Source of the DNA: Bryobacterales bacterium
GTDB lineage: Bacteria; Acidobacteriota; Terriglobia; Bryobacterales; Bryobacteraceae
Assembly: GCA_020853155.1 (NCBI GenBank)
Contig: JADYZL010000504.1
Coordinates: forward strand, 1 to 5,202
Reading direction: 5' to 3'
DNA: 5,202 bases
A program made the position numbers and the translations under genes. The notes below the pieces were generated by a model. The model worked only from the letters and a program-made list of their open reading frames with translations, was not told the origin of the DNA and searched no databases. Shown piece after piece: positions 1 to 5,130 of the stretch; position 1 is the first letter of the stretch, and the number at the start of each line of letters is the position of its first letter.

Positions 1-1
1 G

Positions 2-214
2 GGAACCTGGGTGATTGGCAAGAGCTTCGAACGCTTCTACCGGATGGGCTACGGCTACACGGAAAGCGAACGGAAGTCTGCTTTCAAGGAAGCATTCGAG
101 CGGGGCAAAGGCATCCTGAGCGCATTGTTGCAGCGGCATCGCGAACAGGCCGCGGATCCGCACAAAGTAGATGAGGAACTGGCCCGCCAGGTTGTGATTA
201 AGACCGGCGGCTAG
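2..214 (+). CDS. 3' end of an unidentified protein (5' partial)
   Basis: The reading frame is open from the left edge (codons Gly-Thr-Trp before the GTG at 11) to the TAG at 212-214, so this is most likely the last ~70 residues of a gene that begins outside the window. There is no Shine-Dalgarno before the GTG at 11, and the residues just upstream read as ordinary protein, so I do not treat that GTG as the start. The visible part is charged and helix-prone: an aromatic stretch (FERFYRMGYGYTESER), then a Lys/Glu/Arg-rich helix, ending in VVIKTGG. There are no membrane segments or cysteines. I do not recognise the family and assign no function. It is separated from the next gene by 228 bp and is probably an independent unit. 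Confidence 0.6.
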   Translation, partial: GTWVIGKSFERFYRMGYGYTESERKSAFKEAFERGKGILSALLQRHREQAADPHKVDEELARQVVIKTGG

Positions 215-337
215 ACTTCGAAGAGCCTCCTCGCCGCGCAAATACGAATTCCCAGATAGAGGGGCTCCGCGCCCGGATGTGCGCTTGTTCGCCACTCCCG
301 CCGCGCCGAACCGCGAAATGCCGATCGCTTCCGCGGG

Positions 338-372
338 ATTTCGCCGCGCAGGCACCCGAATTTCGCCGCACA
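338..372. repeat. Direct repeat pair ATTTCGCCGC(G/A)CA, two helical turns apart
   Basis: The 13-mer ATTTCGCCGCGCA at 338-350 recurs as ATTTCGCCGCACA at 360-372, with 12 of 13 bases identical and a 22-bp start-to-start distance, about two turns of B-DNA. The 10-mer TCGCCGCGCA also occurs at 231-240. The pair sits 71-105 bp before the ATG at 443, where a regulator site could be. Spacing and position are compatible with a tandem operator, but GC-rich DNA produces such matches by chance and no known regulator consensus is recognised. Confidence 0.3.
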
Positions 373-427
373 ATGGAGTAGATATCTGGAGCGGCGCCCG
401 TGCCGGAGAAGCCGAGCCGCCCCTCCC

Positions 428-433
428 AAGGAG
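428..433 (+). promoter_or_regulatory. Ribosome binding site AAGGAG for the 443 gene
   Basis: AAGGAG, followed by A, lies 9 nt before the ATG at 443. This is a near-ideal Shine-Dalgarno sequence and spacing. It fixes the start of the exported protein, whose first residues then form a clean signal peptide. Confidence 0.8.
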
Positions 434-442
434 ACTCAGAGA

Positions 443-1867
443 ATGAGACGCTTGCTGATCGTGCTGGGACTCGCGTTCACGCTACAAAGCGGGGCGTTCG
501 CGGATACGCTCAAACTGCTCGACGGCAAGGTGATCACGGGGACGTTTCTCGGCGGCGATGCGCGCACCATCCGGATGGAAGTTGGCAACAAGATCGAGAT
601 GTTCCCGATCTCGGAAGTAGATTCGCTTAGCTTCGGCGGCGGTGTAGCCGGGGCAGCCCCTCCGCAGCAAGTGGACCCGAAGAAGGCGAAGGAAGAGGAG
701 AAGGCCCGCAAGAAGGCCGAAGAGCAAGCCGCGAAGATGGCCAAGGAAGCGGAGAAGGCCAAGCAAGCCGCGGATAAGGCCGCGGCCAAGGCGGCGGAAG
801 CGGCCGCGAAAGCGAAAGGTGCTACTTCCGCGATGAACGCGCCCGTGAAAGCGCCGAAGCTGGGCCGTTTTGGCAAGCCTCCCGCGTTGGGGAGCGCGAG
901 TGATGCCGCGAACGCAGCGAAGACGGCGCAGGCTCCGGTGAGCGGCGCGGCCCAAAGTGTGCAGAAGGTTTCAACCACGGCAAATCAGGCCGTGGCGACC
1001 GCCAGCCAGGCCGCCGCCGTTGCGGCAGACCCCGCCGCGGCAGACGGCGGAATCGCGCAGCAAGCCGCACAACAAGCCGCACAAGGGGCGGCATCGCAAG
1101 CTGCCGGAGCAGCAGCGCCCATCGTCTCCAACGCGCAGGCGGTGGAGTCGTCCGTGGAATCGGCCCGGGGCGCGGCGCGAACCGCGTCGAATGCGGTGGA
1201 TTCCGGCAGGGCTGCGGCAGCCGGTTCCTCGATCGCCCAATCCGCTGAAACCGCTTCGCATTCCTCTCAGGGAACATCCTCCCCTTCGGGTCATTCACGG
1301 TCCGTTGCCTCCGCGCCCCCGCCTGCAACCGCTTCACCCGTTGCCGCACCGCCCGCAACCGTGCAGGCGCAAACTGGCTCCATCTCCGCCGCTGCGCCCG
1401 CCGGACCCGCACCGGTGCAACCCTCCGCGAATGCCACGCAGGCGCTGGAGCGGGAACCCGTGGAGAGCGCGGCCGTCCTCTTCGGGACCGTGTTCCGAGT
1501 GCGGATGGTGGAAGCGATCAATACGGACATCCACCACGCCGGAGAGATCTTCCGGGCCAGTCTGGAAGCTCCCCTGGTTTCCGGAGGTGTCCAGGTTCCG
1601 AAGGGCGCGGATGTGATGTTGCGCATTGTGAAGCTGCCTCCGGCCCGGGGCGCAAACACCTCGCTCTATTCGCTCGAAGCCATTTCGCTCCGGGTGGATT
1701 CCCGCAATCTGCCGTTTGCCGCCGAACTGATGACGCAGCCCGGCGATGCTTTGCGCGGCGCTTCGAGCACAGCGGGCGTGCAGGCGTTCCGGGGCTCGGA
1801 AGCAATCCGCATTCCGGCCGATGGCCTGGTGAGCCTGCGCGCCACCCGTCCCGCAAACAAGCGCTAA
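443..1867 (+). CDS. Exported Ala/Lys-rich protein: SH3-like N-domain, coiled coil, TrbI/VirB10-like C-domain
   Basis: This is a 474-aa protein of unknown function, predicted to be secreted. Residues 1-20 form a signal peptide (MRRLL, a hydrophobic core, then cleavage after AFA at Ala20/Asp21). Residues 21-66 look like a small beta-barrel (Sm/SH3-like) with the pattern DGKVITGTFLGGD...IEMFPISEVDSLSFG, a domain I associate with secreted acidobacterial proteins. Residues ~78-126 are a Lys/Glu/Ala-rich helix, probably a coiled coil, shaped like the stalk of TolA. Residues ~127-340 are low-complexity Ala/Ser/Gln/Pro and presumably disordered. Residues ~345-470 form a compact beta-rich domain (GTVFRVRMVEAINTDIHHAG, then VQVPKGADVMLRIVKL) resembling the TrbI/VirB10-like barrel; the glycine-zipper insert often seen in relatives is absent. 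A periplasmic or envelope structural role is inferred. The long linker gives long spurious ORFs in other frames. Confidence 0.85.
   Translation: MRRLLIVLGLAFTLQSGAFADTLKLLDGKVITGTFLGGDARTIRMEVGNKIEMFPISEVDSLSFGGGVAGAAPPQQVDPKKAKEEEKARKKAEEQAAKMAKEAEKAKQAADKAAAKAAEAAAKAKGATSAMNAPVKAPKLGRFGKPPALGSASDAANAAKTAQAPVSGAAQSVQKVSTTANQAVATASQAAAVAADPAAADGGIAQQAAQQAAQGAASQAAGAAAPIVSNAQAVESSVESARGAARTASNAVDSGRAAAAGSSIAQSAETASHSSQGTSSPSGHSRSVASAPPPATASPVAAPPATVQAQTGSISAAAPAGPAPVQPSANATQALEREPVESAAVLFGTVFRVRMVEAINTDIHHAGEIFRASLEAPLVSGGVQVPKGADVMLRIVKLPPARGANTSLYSLEAISLRVDSRNLPFAAELMTQPGDALRGASSTAGVQAFRGSEAIRIPADGLVSLRATRPANKR
1061..1084 (+). repeat. Perfect 12-bp tandem duplication within the Ala-rich linker
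   Basis: CAAGCCGCACAA occurs twice head to tail (1061-1072 and 1073-1084), in frame, encoding QAAQ-QAAQ. Just upstream GCGGCAGAC also recurs (1022-1030 and 1037-1045). The Ala/Gln linker therefore appears to grow by slippage in units of codons, which would make its length variable between strains. Confidence 0.8.
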
Positions 1868-1883
1868 TCCACGCCCGCCCATG

Positions 1884-1889
1884 TATGAT
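1884..1889 (+). promoter_or_regulatory. Candidate -10 element TATGAT for the SDR-led gene group
   Basis: TATGAT matches the sigma-70 -10 consensus at 5 of 6 positions and lies 17 bp after the stop of the upstream gene. It would place a transcript start near 1895-1897, giving a ~45-nt leader before the ATT at 1940. No convincing -35 hexamer is found at 16-18 bp spacing (GCGCTA and neighbours), and the TG at 1882-1883 abuts the hexamer without the extra base of an extended -10. The call rests on the hexamer and its position alone. Confidence 0.35.
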
Positions 1890-1898
1890 CGAGAGGAG

Positions 1899-1919
1899 GG
1901 CGCGCGGCAGATGCGCGCC
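1899..1919 (+). promoter_or_regulatory. Perfect GC hairpin in the leader of the SDR gene
   Basis: GGCGCGC (1899-1905) and GCGCGCC (1913-1919) are exact reverse complements, forming a 7-bp all-GC stem around the 7-nt loop GGCAGAT. It lies 10 nt after the candidate -10 and ends 5 nt before the Shine-Dalgarno. If transcription starts near 1896 it would be a 5'-terminal stem-loop, a type of structure known to protect mRNA ends. No T-run follows, so it is unlikely to be an intrinsic terminator for the upstream gene. Confidence 0.5.
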
Positions 1920-1923
1920 GGTT

Positions 1924-1930
1924 CAGGAGG
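1924..1930 (+). promoter_or_regulatory. Strong Shine-Dalgarno CAGGAGG that selects the ATT start
   Basis: CAGGAGG lies 9 nt before the ATT at 1940. No ATG, GTG or TTG occurs in the SDR frame between the in-frame TGA at 1886-1888 and the TTG deep inside the fold at 2171, so this site is what identifies the start of the oxidoreductase. Confidence 0.7.
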
Positions 1931-1939
1931 ATCGGTCCC

Positions 1940-2677
1940 ATTTCGAAACCAACGGCTATCGTCACCGGAGGCGGCCGCGGCATCGGTCGCGGCATCGTCA
2001 TTGAGCTATCCCGCACCCACCACGTAATTGCCACTTATCGCGGCAATCGAGAGGCGGCGGAGAGTCTGCAAAAGGAAACCGGCTGCGAGATCGTCCAATC
2101 CGACATTTCCTCGCCCGAGGACCGCGCGGCTCTCATCGAACTCGCCCGCTCACGCGGAGAGCACCTCGATTTGCTCGTGAACAACGCCGGTATCGCTCCG
2201 CGCGAGCGCGCCGACATCCTCGATGCAAAGCCGGAGATCTTCGACGAAGTGCTCGAAACCAATTTGAAAGGCCCCTACTTCCTCACGCAACTCGCGGCCC
2301 GCTGGATGAAGGATTCCGGGCGTGGGCGCATCGTCTTCGTCACCTCCATCTCCTCCTTCACGGCCTCCGTGAACCGGGGCGAGTATTGCATTTCCAAGGC
2401 AGGCTTGAGCATGGCCGTTTCGCTCTGGGCCAACCGCCTCGCGGAGCATGGGGTGACCGTCTTCGAGATTCAGCCCGGCGTCATCCGCACCGATATGATC
2501 GCGAAGGTGGAGCAGATCTATGAGGAGAAGATCGCCAACGGCCTTCTGCCCCAGCGCCGGATGGGCGAGGCTGCGGACATCGCGAAAGCCGTCCGCGCGA
2601 TCGCCGATGGTTTGCTCGATTACTCCACCGGCCAGGTGCTGCACGTCGATGGTGGTTTCCATCTGCGAAGCCTCTAG
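1940..2677 (+). CDS. SDR-family NAD(P)-dependent oxidoreductase (FabG-like), apparent ATT start
   Basis: This is a classical short-chain dehydrogenase/reductase of 245 aa, a full-length size for the family, acting in the cytosol. Numbering from ATT: the cofactor motif TGGGRGIG at 9-16, NNAG at 81-84, catalytic Asn108, Ser136, Tyr149 and Lys153 (YCISK), then the PGVIRTDM loop and the C-terminal GQVLHVDGGF strand. Arg34 after the second strand (ATYRGN) suggests NADPH preference. The N-terminus SKPTAIVTGGGRGIG is exactly what the fold requires, yet it lies upstream of any ATG/GTG/TTG; the only plausible initiator at correct distance from CAGGAGG is ATT. A start at the TTG at 2171 would delete the whole cofactor motif. 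3-ketoacyl-ACP reductase would be the usual automatic name, but proximity to a sugar kinase makes a polyol or sugar substrate equally possible. A point mutation or base error from ATG could also explain the ATT. Confidence 0.88.
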   Translation: MSKPTAIVTGGGRGIGRGIVIELSRTHHVIATYRGNREAAESLQKETGCEIVQSDISSPEDRAALIELARSRGEHLDLLVNNAGIAPRERADILDAKPEIFDEVLETNLKGPYFLTQLAARWMKDSGRGRIVFVTSISSFTASVNRGEYCISKAGLSMAVSLWANRLAEHGVTVFEIQPGVIRTDMIAKVEQIYEEKIANGLLPQRRMGEAADIAKAVRAIADGLLDYSTGQVLHVDGGFHLRSL

Positions 2678-2702
2678 GCGCCCGGCTTCCGGCAACCCCG
2701 TG

Positions 2703-2711
2703 TGCTACTCT
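2703..2711 (+). promoter_or_regulatory. Candidate extended -10 (TGCTACTCT) for a leaderless kinase transcript
   Basis: TG-C-TACTCT fits the extended -10 pattern TGnTAnnnT and ends 8 nt before the ATG at 2720, predicting a transcript start at about 2718, virtually at the start codon. The kinase ATG has no Shine-Dalgarno, which suits a leaderless message. The hexamer itself matches TATAAT at only 3 of 6 positions and no -35 is evident. Confidence 0.3.
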
Positions 2712-2719
2712 CTCAGCTT

Positions 2720-3679
2720 ATGCCCCAGTTCGACGTAACCGGGATCGGGTTGAATGCCACGGACACCCTGATCCTGTTGCCGAAGTTTCCCGCCTACGCG
2801 GGCAAGATCGCGTTCGACCAGGAAATGTATAGCCCCGGTGGCCAGGTGGCGAGCGCCATGGTGCAGTGCGCCCGGCTGAATTTGCGCACGAAGTACATCG
2901 GCACGGTGGGCGACGATCTCCGCGGCAAGATCCAGATGGAGAGCCTCGAAGGCTCCGGCATCGACATCAGCGATGTGAAGGTGGTGGCCAACTGCCCCAA
3001 CCAGACCGCGTACATTCTGATCGACAAATCCACCGGCGAGCGCACCGTCCTCTGGCAGCGCGGCGATTGCCTGCGCCTCGAAGCGAGCGACATCACAGAG
3101 GAGATGATCACGAATACGCGGCTGCTCCATATCGACGGCCACGATACCGCCGCGGTGGCGAAGGCAGCCGCTATCGCCCGCAAGCACCGCATCCCCGTCA
3201 CCGTGGATGTCGATACCATCTATCACGGTTTCGAGGAAGTGCTGCCGAACGTCGATTATCTGATTACCAGCTCCGAATTCCCCACCGCCTGGACCAACGA
3301 GAAAGACCCGTTCACCGCCCTCAGCCTCATGCAGAAAACCTACGGCATGCGCATGGCGGCGATGACGCTGGGCGCGTACGGAGCGCTCGCGCTCTCGGAG
3401 GGCAAATTCCACTATTCCCCGGCCTTTGTCGTGAACTGCGAAGACACTACCGGGGCGGGCGACATCTTCCATGGCGGCTTCTGTTACGCGCTATTGAAGG
3501 AAATGCCTATCGGCGAAGCACTCGAATTCGCCAACGCGCTTGCCGCGCTGAATTGCACGGCAATCGGGGCGCGCGGCGGCATCTCCACTGAAGCCGCGGC
3601 CCGGAACCTCATCGCGCGCGGCGAACGTCGAAGCAACAAGGAGATTGCGGCTCGCGCCGCCGCCGCACCCGGTGTGTAG
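2720..3679 (+). CDS. PfkB/ribokinase-family carbohydrate kinase
   Basis: This 319-aa cytoplasmic kinase of the PfkB (ribokinase) superfamily transfers phosphate from ATP to a sugar or sugar-like hydroxyl. The first signature region is PGGQVASA (Gly40-Gly41) followed by ARLNLRTKYIGTVGDDLRG; the position often Asn in GGxxxN is Ser45 here, as in some other PfkB groups. The second signature is DTTGAGD at 242-248, with Asp248 the predicted catalytic base and GAG the anion hole, followed by FHGGFCYALL. The ATG at 2720 is preferred over the GTG at 2702 because MPQFDVTGIGLNATD begins directly with the first strand of the fold and no ribosome site precedes either. It follows the SDR stop by 42 nt and precedes the rhomboid by 12 nt. 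The Ala/Arg-rich tail after ~300 is probably disordered. The substrate cannot be read from sequence; ribose, fructose-like sugars and nucleosides are all possible. Confidence 0.9.
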   Translation: MPQFDVTGIGLNATDTLILLPKFPAYAGKIAFDQEMYSPGGQVASAMVQCARLNLRTKYIGTVGDDLRGKIQMESLEGSGIDISDVKVVANCPNQTAYILIDKSTGERTVLWQRGDCLRLEASDITEEMITNTRLLHIDGHDTAAVAKAAAIARKHRIPVTVDVDTIYHGFEEVLPNVDYLITSSEFPTAWTNEKDPFTALSLMQKTYGMRMAAMTLGAYGALALSEGKFHYSPAFVVNCEDTTGAGDIFHGGFCYALLKEMPIGEALEFANALAALNCTAIGARGGISTEAAARNLIARGERRSNKEIAARAAAAPGV

Positions 3680-3691
3680 CGGACCTTCAGC

Positions 3692-4360
3692 ATGATTCCC
3701 CTTCGCGATACCGAGCGCAGCTACGCCAAGCCCTACGTCGTGATGGCGTTGATCGCCATCAATGCCGCCGTGTTCCTGTATCAGTTGATCCTGCCGCCCC
3801 AGGCGCTCGAACGCTTCATCCTCACCTGGGCCCTGGTGCCGGATCGCCTGGCGCTGCACTCCCTCGCCACCTCCATGTTTCTGCATGGCGGCTGGCTGCA
3901 CATTATCGGCAACATGTGGTTCCTTTGGATATTCGGGGACAACGTGGAAGACATCCTCGGCCACAAGCGCTTTCTGGGTTTCTACCTGCTCTGCGGCGTG
4001 CTCTCCGCGCTGGCGCATTTCACCATGAGCATCGGCTCCCCCGTGCCTACGCTCGGCGCAAGCGGCGCCATCGCGGGCGTCATGGGCGCGTACATGGCGA
4101 AGTTCCCACACAGCCGCATCCTCACCCTCGTGCCGATCTTCGTCTTCATCACCACGGTGGAGATCCCGGCGCCCTTCCTGCTCGCTTATTGGCTGCTCAT
4201 CCAAGTCGTCAGCGGGACCTTCGCCGCCGGCCAATCCGCCATCGCGAGCGGCACGGCGTGGTTTGCCCATATCGGCGGATTCATCGCAGGCTTCCTGCTC
4301 ATCCGTTTCTTCAAAACGCAGCCGCTGCACCGGCGGCTTGAGGTGGATTGGACCCGCTAA
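3692..4360 (+). CDS. Rhomboid-family intramembrane serine protease
   Basis: This 222-aa inner-membrane protein cleaves transmembrane substrates within the bilayer. Hallmarks are visible: HGGWLHIIGNMWFLWIFG with His70 and Asn74 (equivalent to GlpG His150 and Asn154, oxyanion site), GASGAIAG with nucleophile Ser124, and AHIGGFIAG with catalytic His193. Six membrane segments can be placed at roughly 15-34, 62-82, 92-112, 118-134, 143-169 and 188-208, the basic six-helix bacterial core without an added cytosolic domain. All catalytic residues are intact, so it should be active. The ATG is 12 nt after the kinase stop and is preceded only by a weak CGGA, suggesting it relies on translation of the kinase. 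Its stop overlaps the next ATG. The substrate is unknown, and a link to the neighbouring enzymes is not evident beyond co-transcription. Confidence 0.93.
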   Translation: MIPLRDTERSYAKPYVVMALIAINAAVFLYQLILPPQALERFILTWALVPDRLALHSLATSMFLHGGWLHIIGNMWFLWIFGDNVEDILGHKRFLGFYLLCGVLSALAHFTMSIGSPVPTLGASGAIAGVMGAYMAKFPHSRILTLVPIFVFITTVEIPAPFLLAYWLLIQVVSGTFAAGQSAIASGTAWFAHIGGFIAGFLLIRFFKTQPLHRRLEVDWTR

Positions 4361-4362
4361 TG
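4358..4362 (+). other. TAATG stop/start overlap (translational coupling)
   Basis: The rhomboid TAA (4358-4360) shares its last A with the ATG (4360-4362) of the deacetylase. AGGTGG at 4341-4346 is a moderate Shine-Dalgarno but 13 nt away. Termination-reinitiation is therefore the likely way the second protein is made. Confidence 0.7.
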
Positions 4363-5106
4363 TTTTATCCAACGCTCGATGTATCCGAAGTGGCCGCGCT
4401 CGACGTGCTGGCCGTCGCCGCTCACCCTGGAGATGCCGAATGGTTTTGCGGAGGCACGCTGCTCGCCCTCGCGGAACAAGGCAAGCGAACCGGCATCCTC
4501 GACCTCAGCACCGGCGACATGAGCCCGCGCGGCATCCCGCAACAACGCGTGGCGGAAGCCGAAGAAGCCGCGCGCATTCTCGGCGTCGCCTGGCGCGGCA
4601 ATCTCGGCCTCCCGGATGGACGCCTGGAGAATAACATCATGGCGCGCATGACGCTCGCCGGCATCATTCGAAGCCTCAAGCCGCGAGTAGCGCTCGGCCC
4701 TCACCCGGATCGCCGCCACCCGGACCATCGCTACGCATGGGAGATGCTGCGCGATGCCTGTTACGCCGCGGGCTGGCCCAAACTCGACGACGATCTCGCC
4801 CCACACCGGCCCGCGCAAATCCTCCGTGGAGCGCCGGATACGCCCGCCCCGCCCTCACTCGTGATGCCCCTCTCGCGGGCGCAGGTCGAAGCGAAGTTCG
4901 AAGCGCTGCTCGCCTACCGCTCCCAGTTCGAACCGTTCGAGACGCGCGAGGGCTTCGAGGATCCCCTGGAGTTCCCGGGCGAATCCGAACGGCGCGCTCG
5001 GGTTACCGCGTTTGCGACCACCTACGGCTTCAGCGTTGGCATCGAATTCGGGGAACCCTTTTACGCCGAAGGCCCGCTCAACGCTCGCCACCCATTCGGT
5101 TTGTAG
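4360..5106 (+). CDS. bshB1: BshB1-type PIG-L/LmbE deacetylase with an altered HPDD motif
   Basis: This 248-aa cytoplasmic zinc enzyme belongs to the PIG-L/LmbE deacetylase family, closest in pattern to BshB1, which deacetylates GlcNAc-malate to GlcN-malate in bacillithiol synthesis. Seen: LDVLAVAAHPGDAE with zinc ligands His22 and Asp25, CGGTLLALAEQGKRTGILDLSTGDMSPRG in two consecutive blocks, GLPDGRLENN at 83-92, RHPDH with His120, Asp122 and zinc ligand His123, YRSQF, and the C-terminal GEPFYAEGPL at 231-240 typical of BshB1. The odd point is Gly24: family members have Asp here (HPDD), assigned as the catalytic base in MshB and Bacillus homologues. The ATG at 4360 is chosen over the in-frame TTG at 4348 because it overlaps the upstream stop. 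bshA and bshC are not in the window, so the bacillithiol role is inferred; another N-acetyl sugar substrate is possible. Confidence 0.85.
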   Translation: MFYPTLDVSEVAALDVLAVAAHPGDAEWFCGGTLLALAEQGKRTGILDLSTGDMSPRGIPQQRVAEAEEAARILGVAWRGNLGLPDGRLENNIMARMTLAGIIRSLKPRVALGPHPDRRHPDHRYAWEMLRDACYAAGWPKLDDDLAPHRPAQILRGAPDTPAPPSLVMPLSRAQVEAKFEALLAYRSQFEPFETREGFEDPLEFPGESERRARVTAFATTYGFSVGIEFGEPFYAEGPLNARHPFGL

Positions 5107-5130
5107 GCGCTTGCTCGCAACTGCCTCCGC

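Larger units (their letters stand above)
215..442. other. Non-coding intergenic region upstream of the exported protein gene
   Basis: These 228 bp lie between the stop of the left-edge gene and the ATG at 443. I find no convincing ORF on either strand; the open frame on the - strand is Arg/Ala-rich and lacks any ribosome site. No clear terminator follows the first gene: the short GC stems seen, such as GGGC/GCCC at 262-274, have four or five pairs and no T-run. No clear -35/-10 pair is visible; the nearest AT-rich patch is TAGATATC at 379-386. The content that can be supported is the direct repeat pair at 338-372 and the ribosome binding site at 428-433. The promoter for the 443 gene must lie in here, but I cannot place it. 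Confidence 0.6.

Noticed and set aside
11..214. Treating the left-edge gene as a complete 67-aa small protein starting at GTG 11
   Set aside because: The frame stays open to the window edge and no Shine-Dalgarno precedes the GTG, so it is more likely the end of a longer gene.
436..978. Long open frames on the - strand (436-978, 482-955) and in another + frame (957-1616) over the exported protein gene
   Set aside because: The codon repetition of the Ala/Lys/Pro-rich gene keeps other frames free of stops. The products are low-complexity Arg/Pro/Ala sequences without ribosome sites or domains.
443..1867. Calling the exported protein TolA
   Set aside because: Only the coiled-coil composition resembles TolA. 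There is a cleavable signal peptide instead of an N-terminal anchor, the end domains differ, and no tolQ/tolR/tolB/pal genes are nearby.
2702..2719. GTG start for the sugar kinase, 6 codons upstream of ATG
   Set aside because: There is no ribosome site, and the added residues precede the natural first strand of the fold. The bases also overlap the candidate -10 element.
2705..3472. 255-codon open frame on the - strand over the sugar kinase
   Set aside because: It is a shadow of high third-position GC. The + strand frame has clear PfkB motifs and the - strand product (His/Gly/Asp-rich) resembles nothing.
4348..4359. TTG start for the deacetylase, 4 codons upstream of ATG
   Set aside because: The ribosome site AGGTGG ends 1 nt before this TTG, which is too close. 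The ATG at 4360 overlaps the upstream stop in the usual TAATG arrangement.
3491..4372. 293-codon open frame on the - strand over the rhomboid gene
   Set aside because: The product is highly charged and His/Asp/Gly-rich, as expected from reading a hydrophobic membrane protein gene backwards. The rhomboid has all its catalytic residues.
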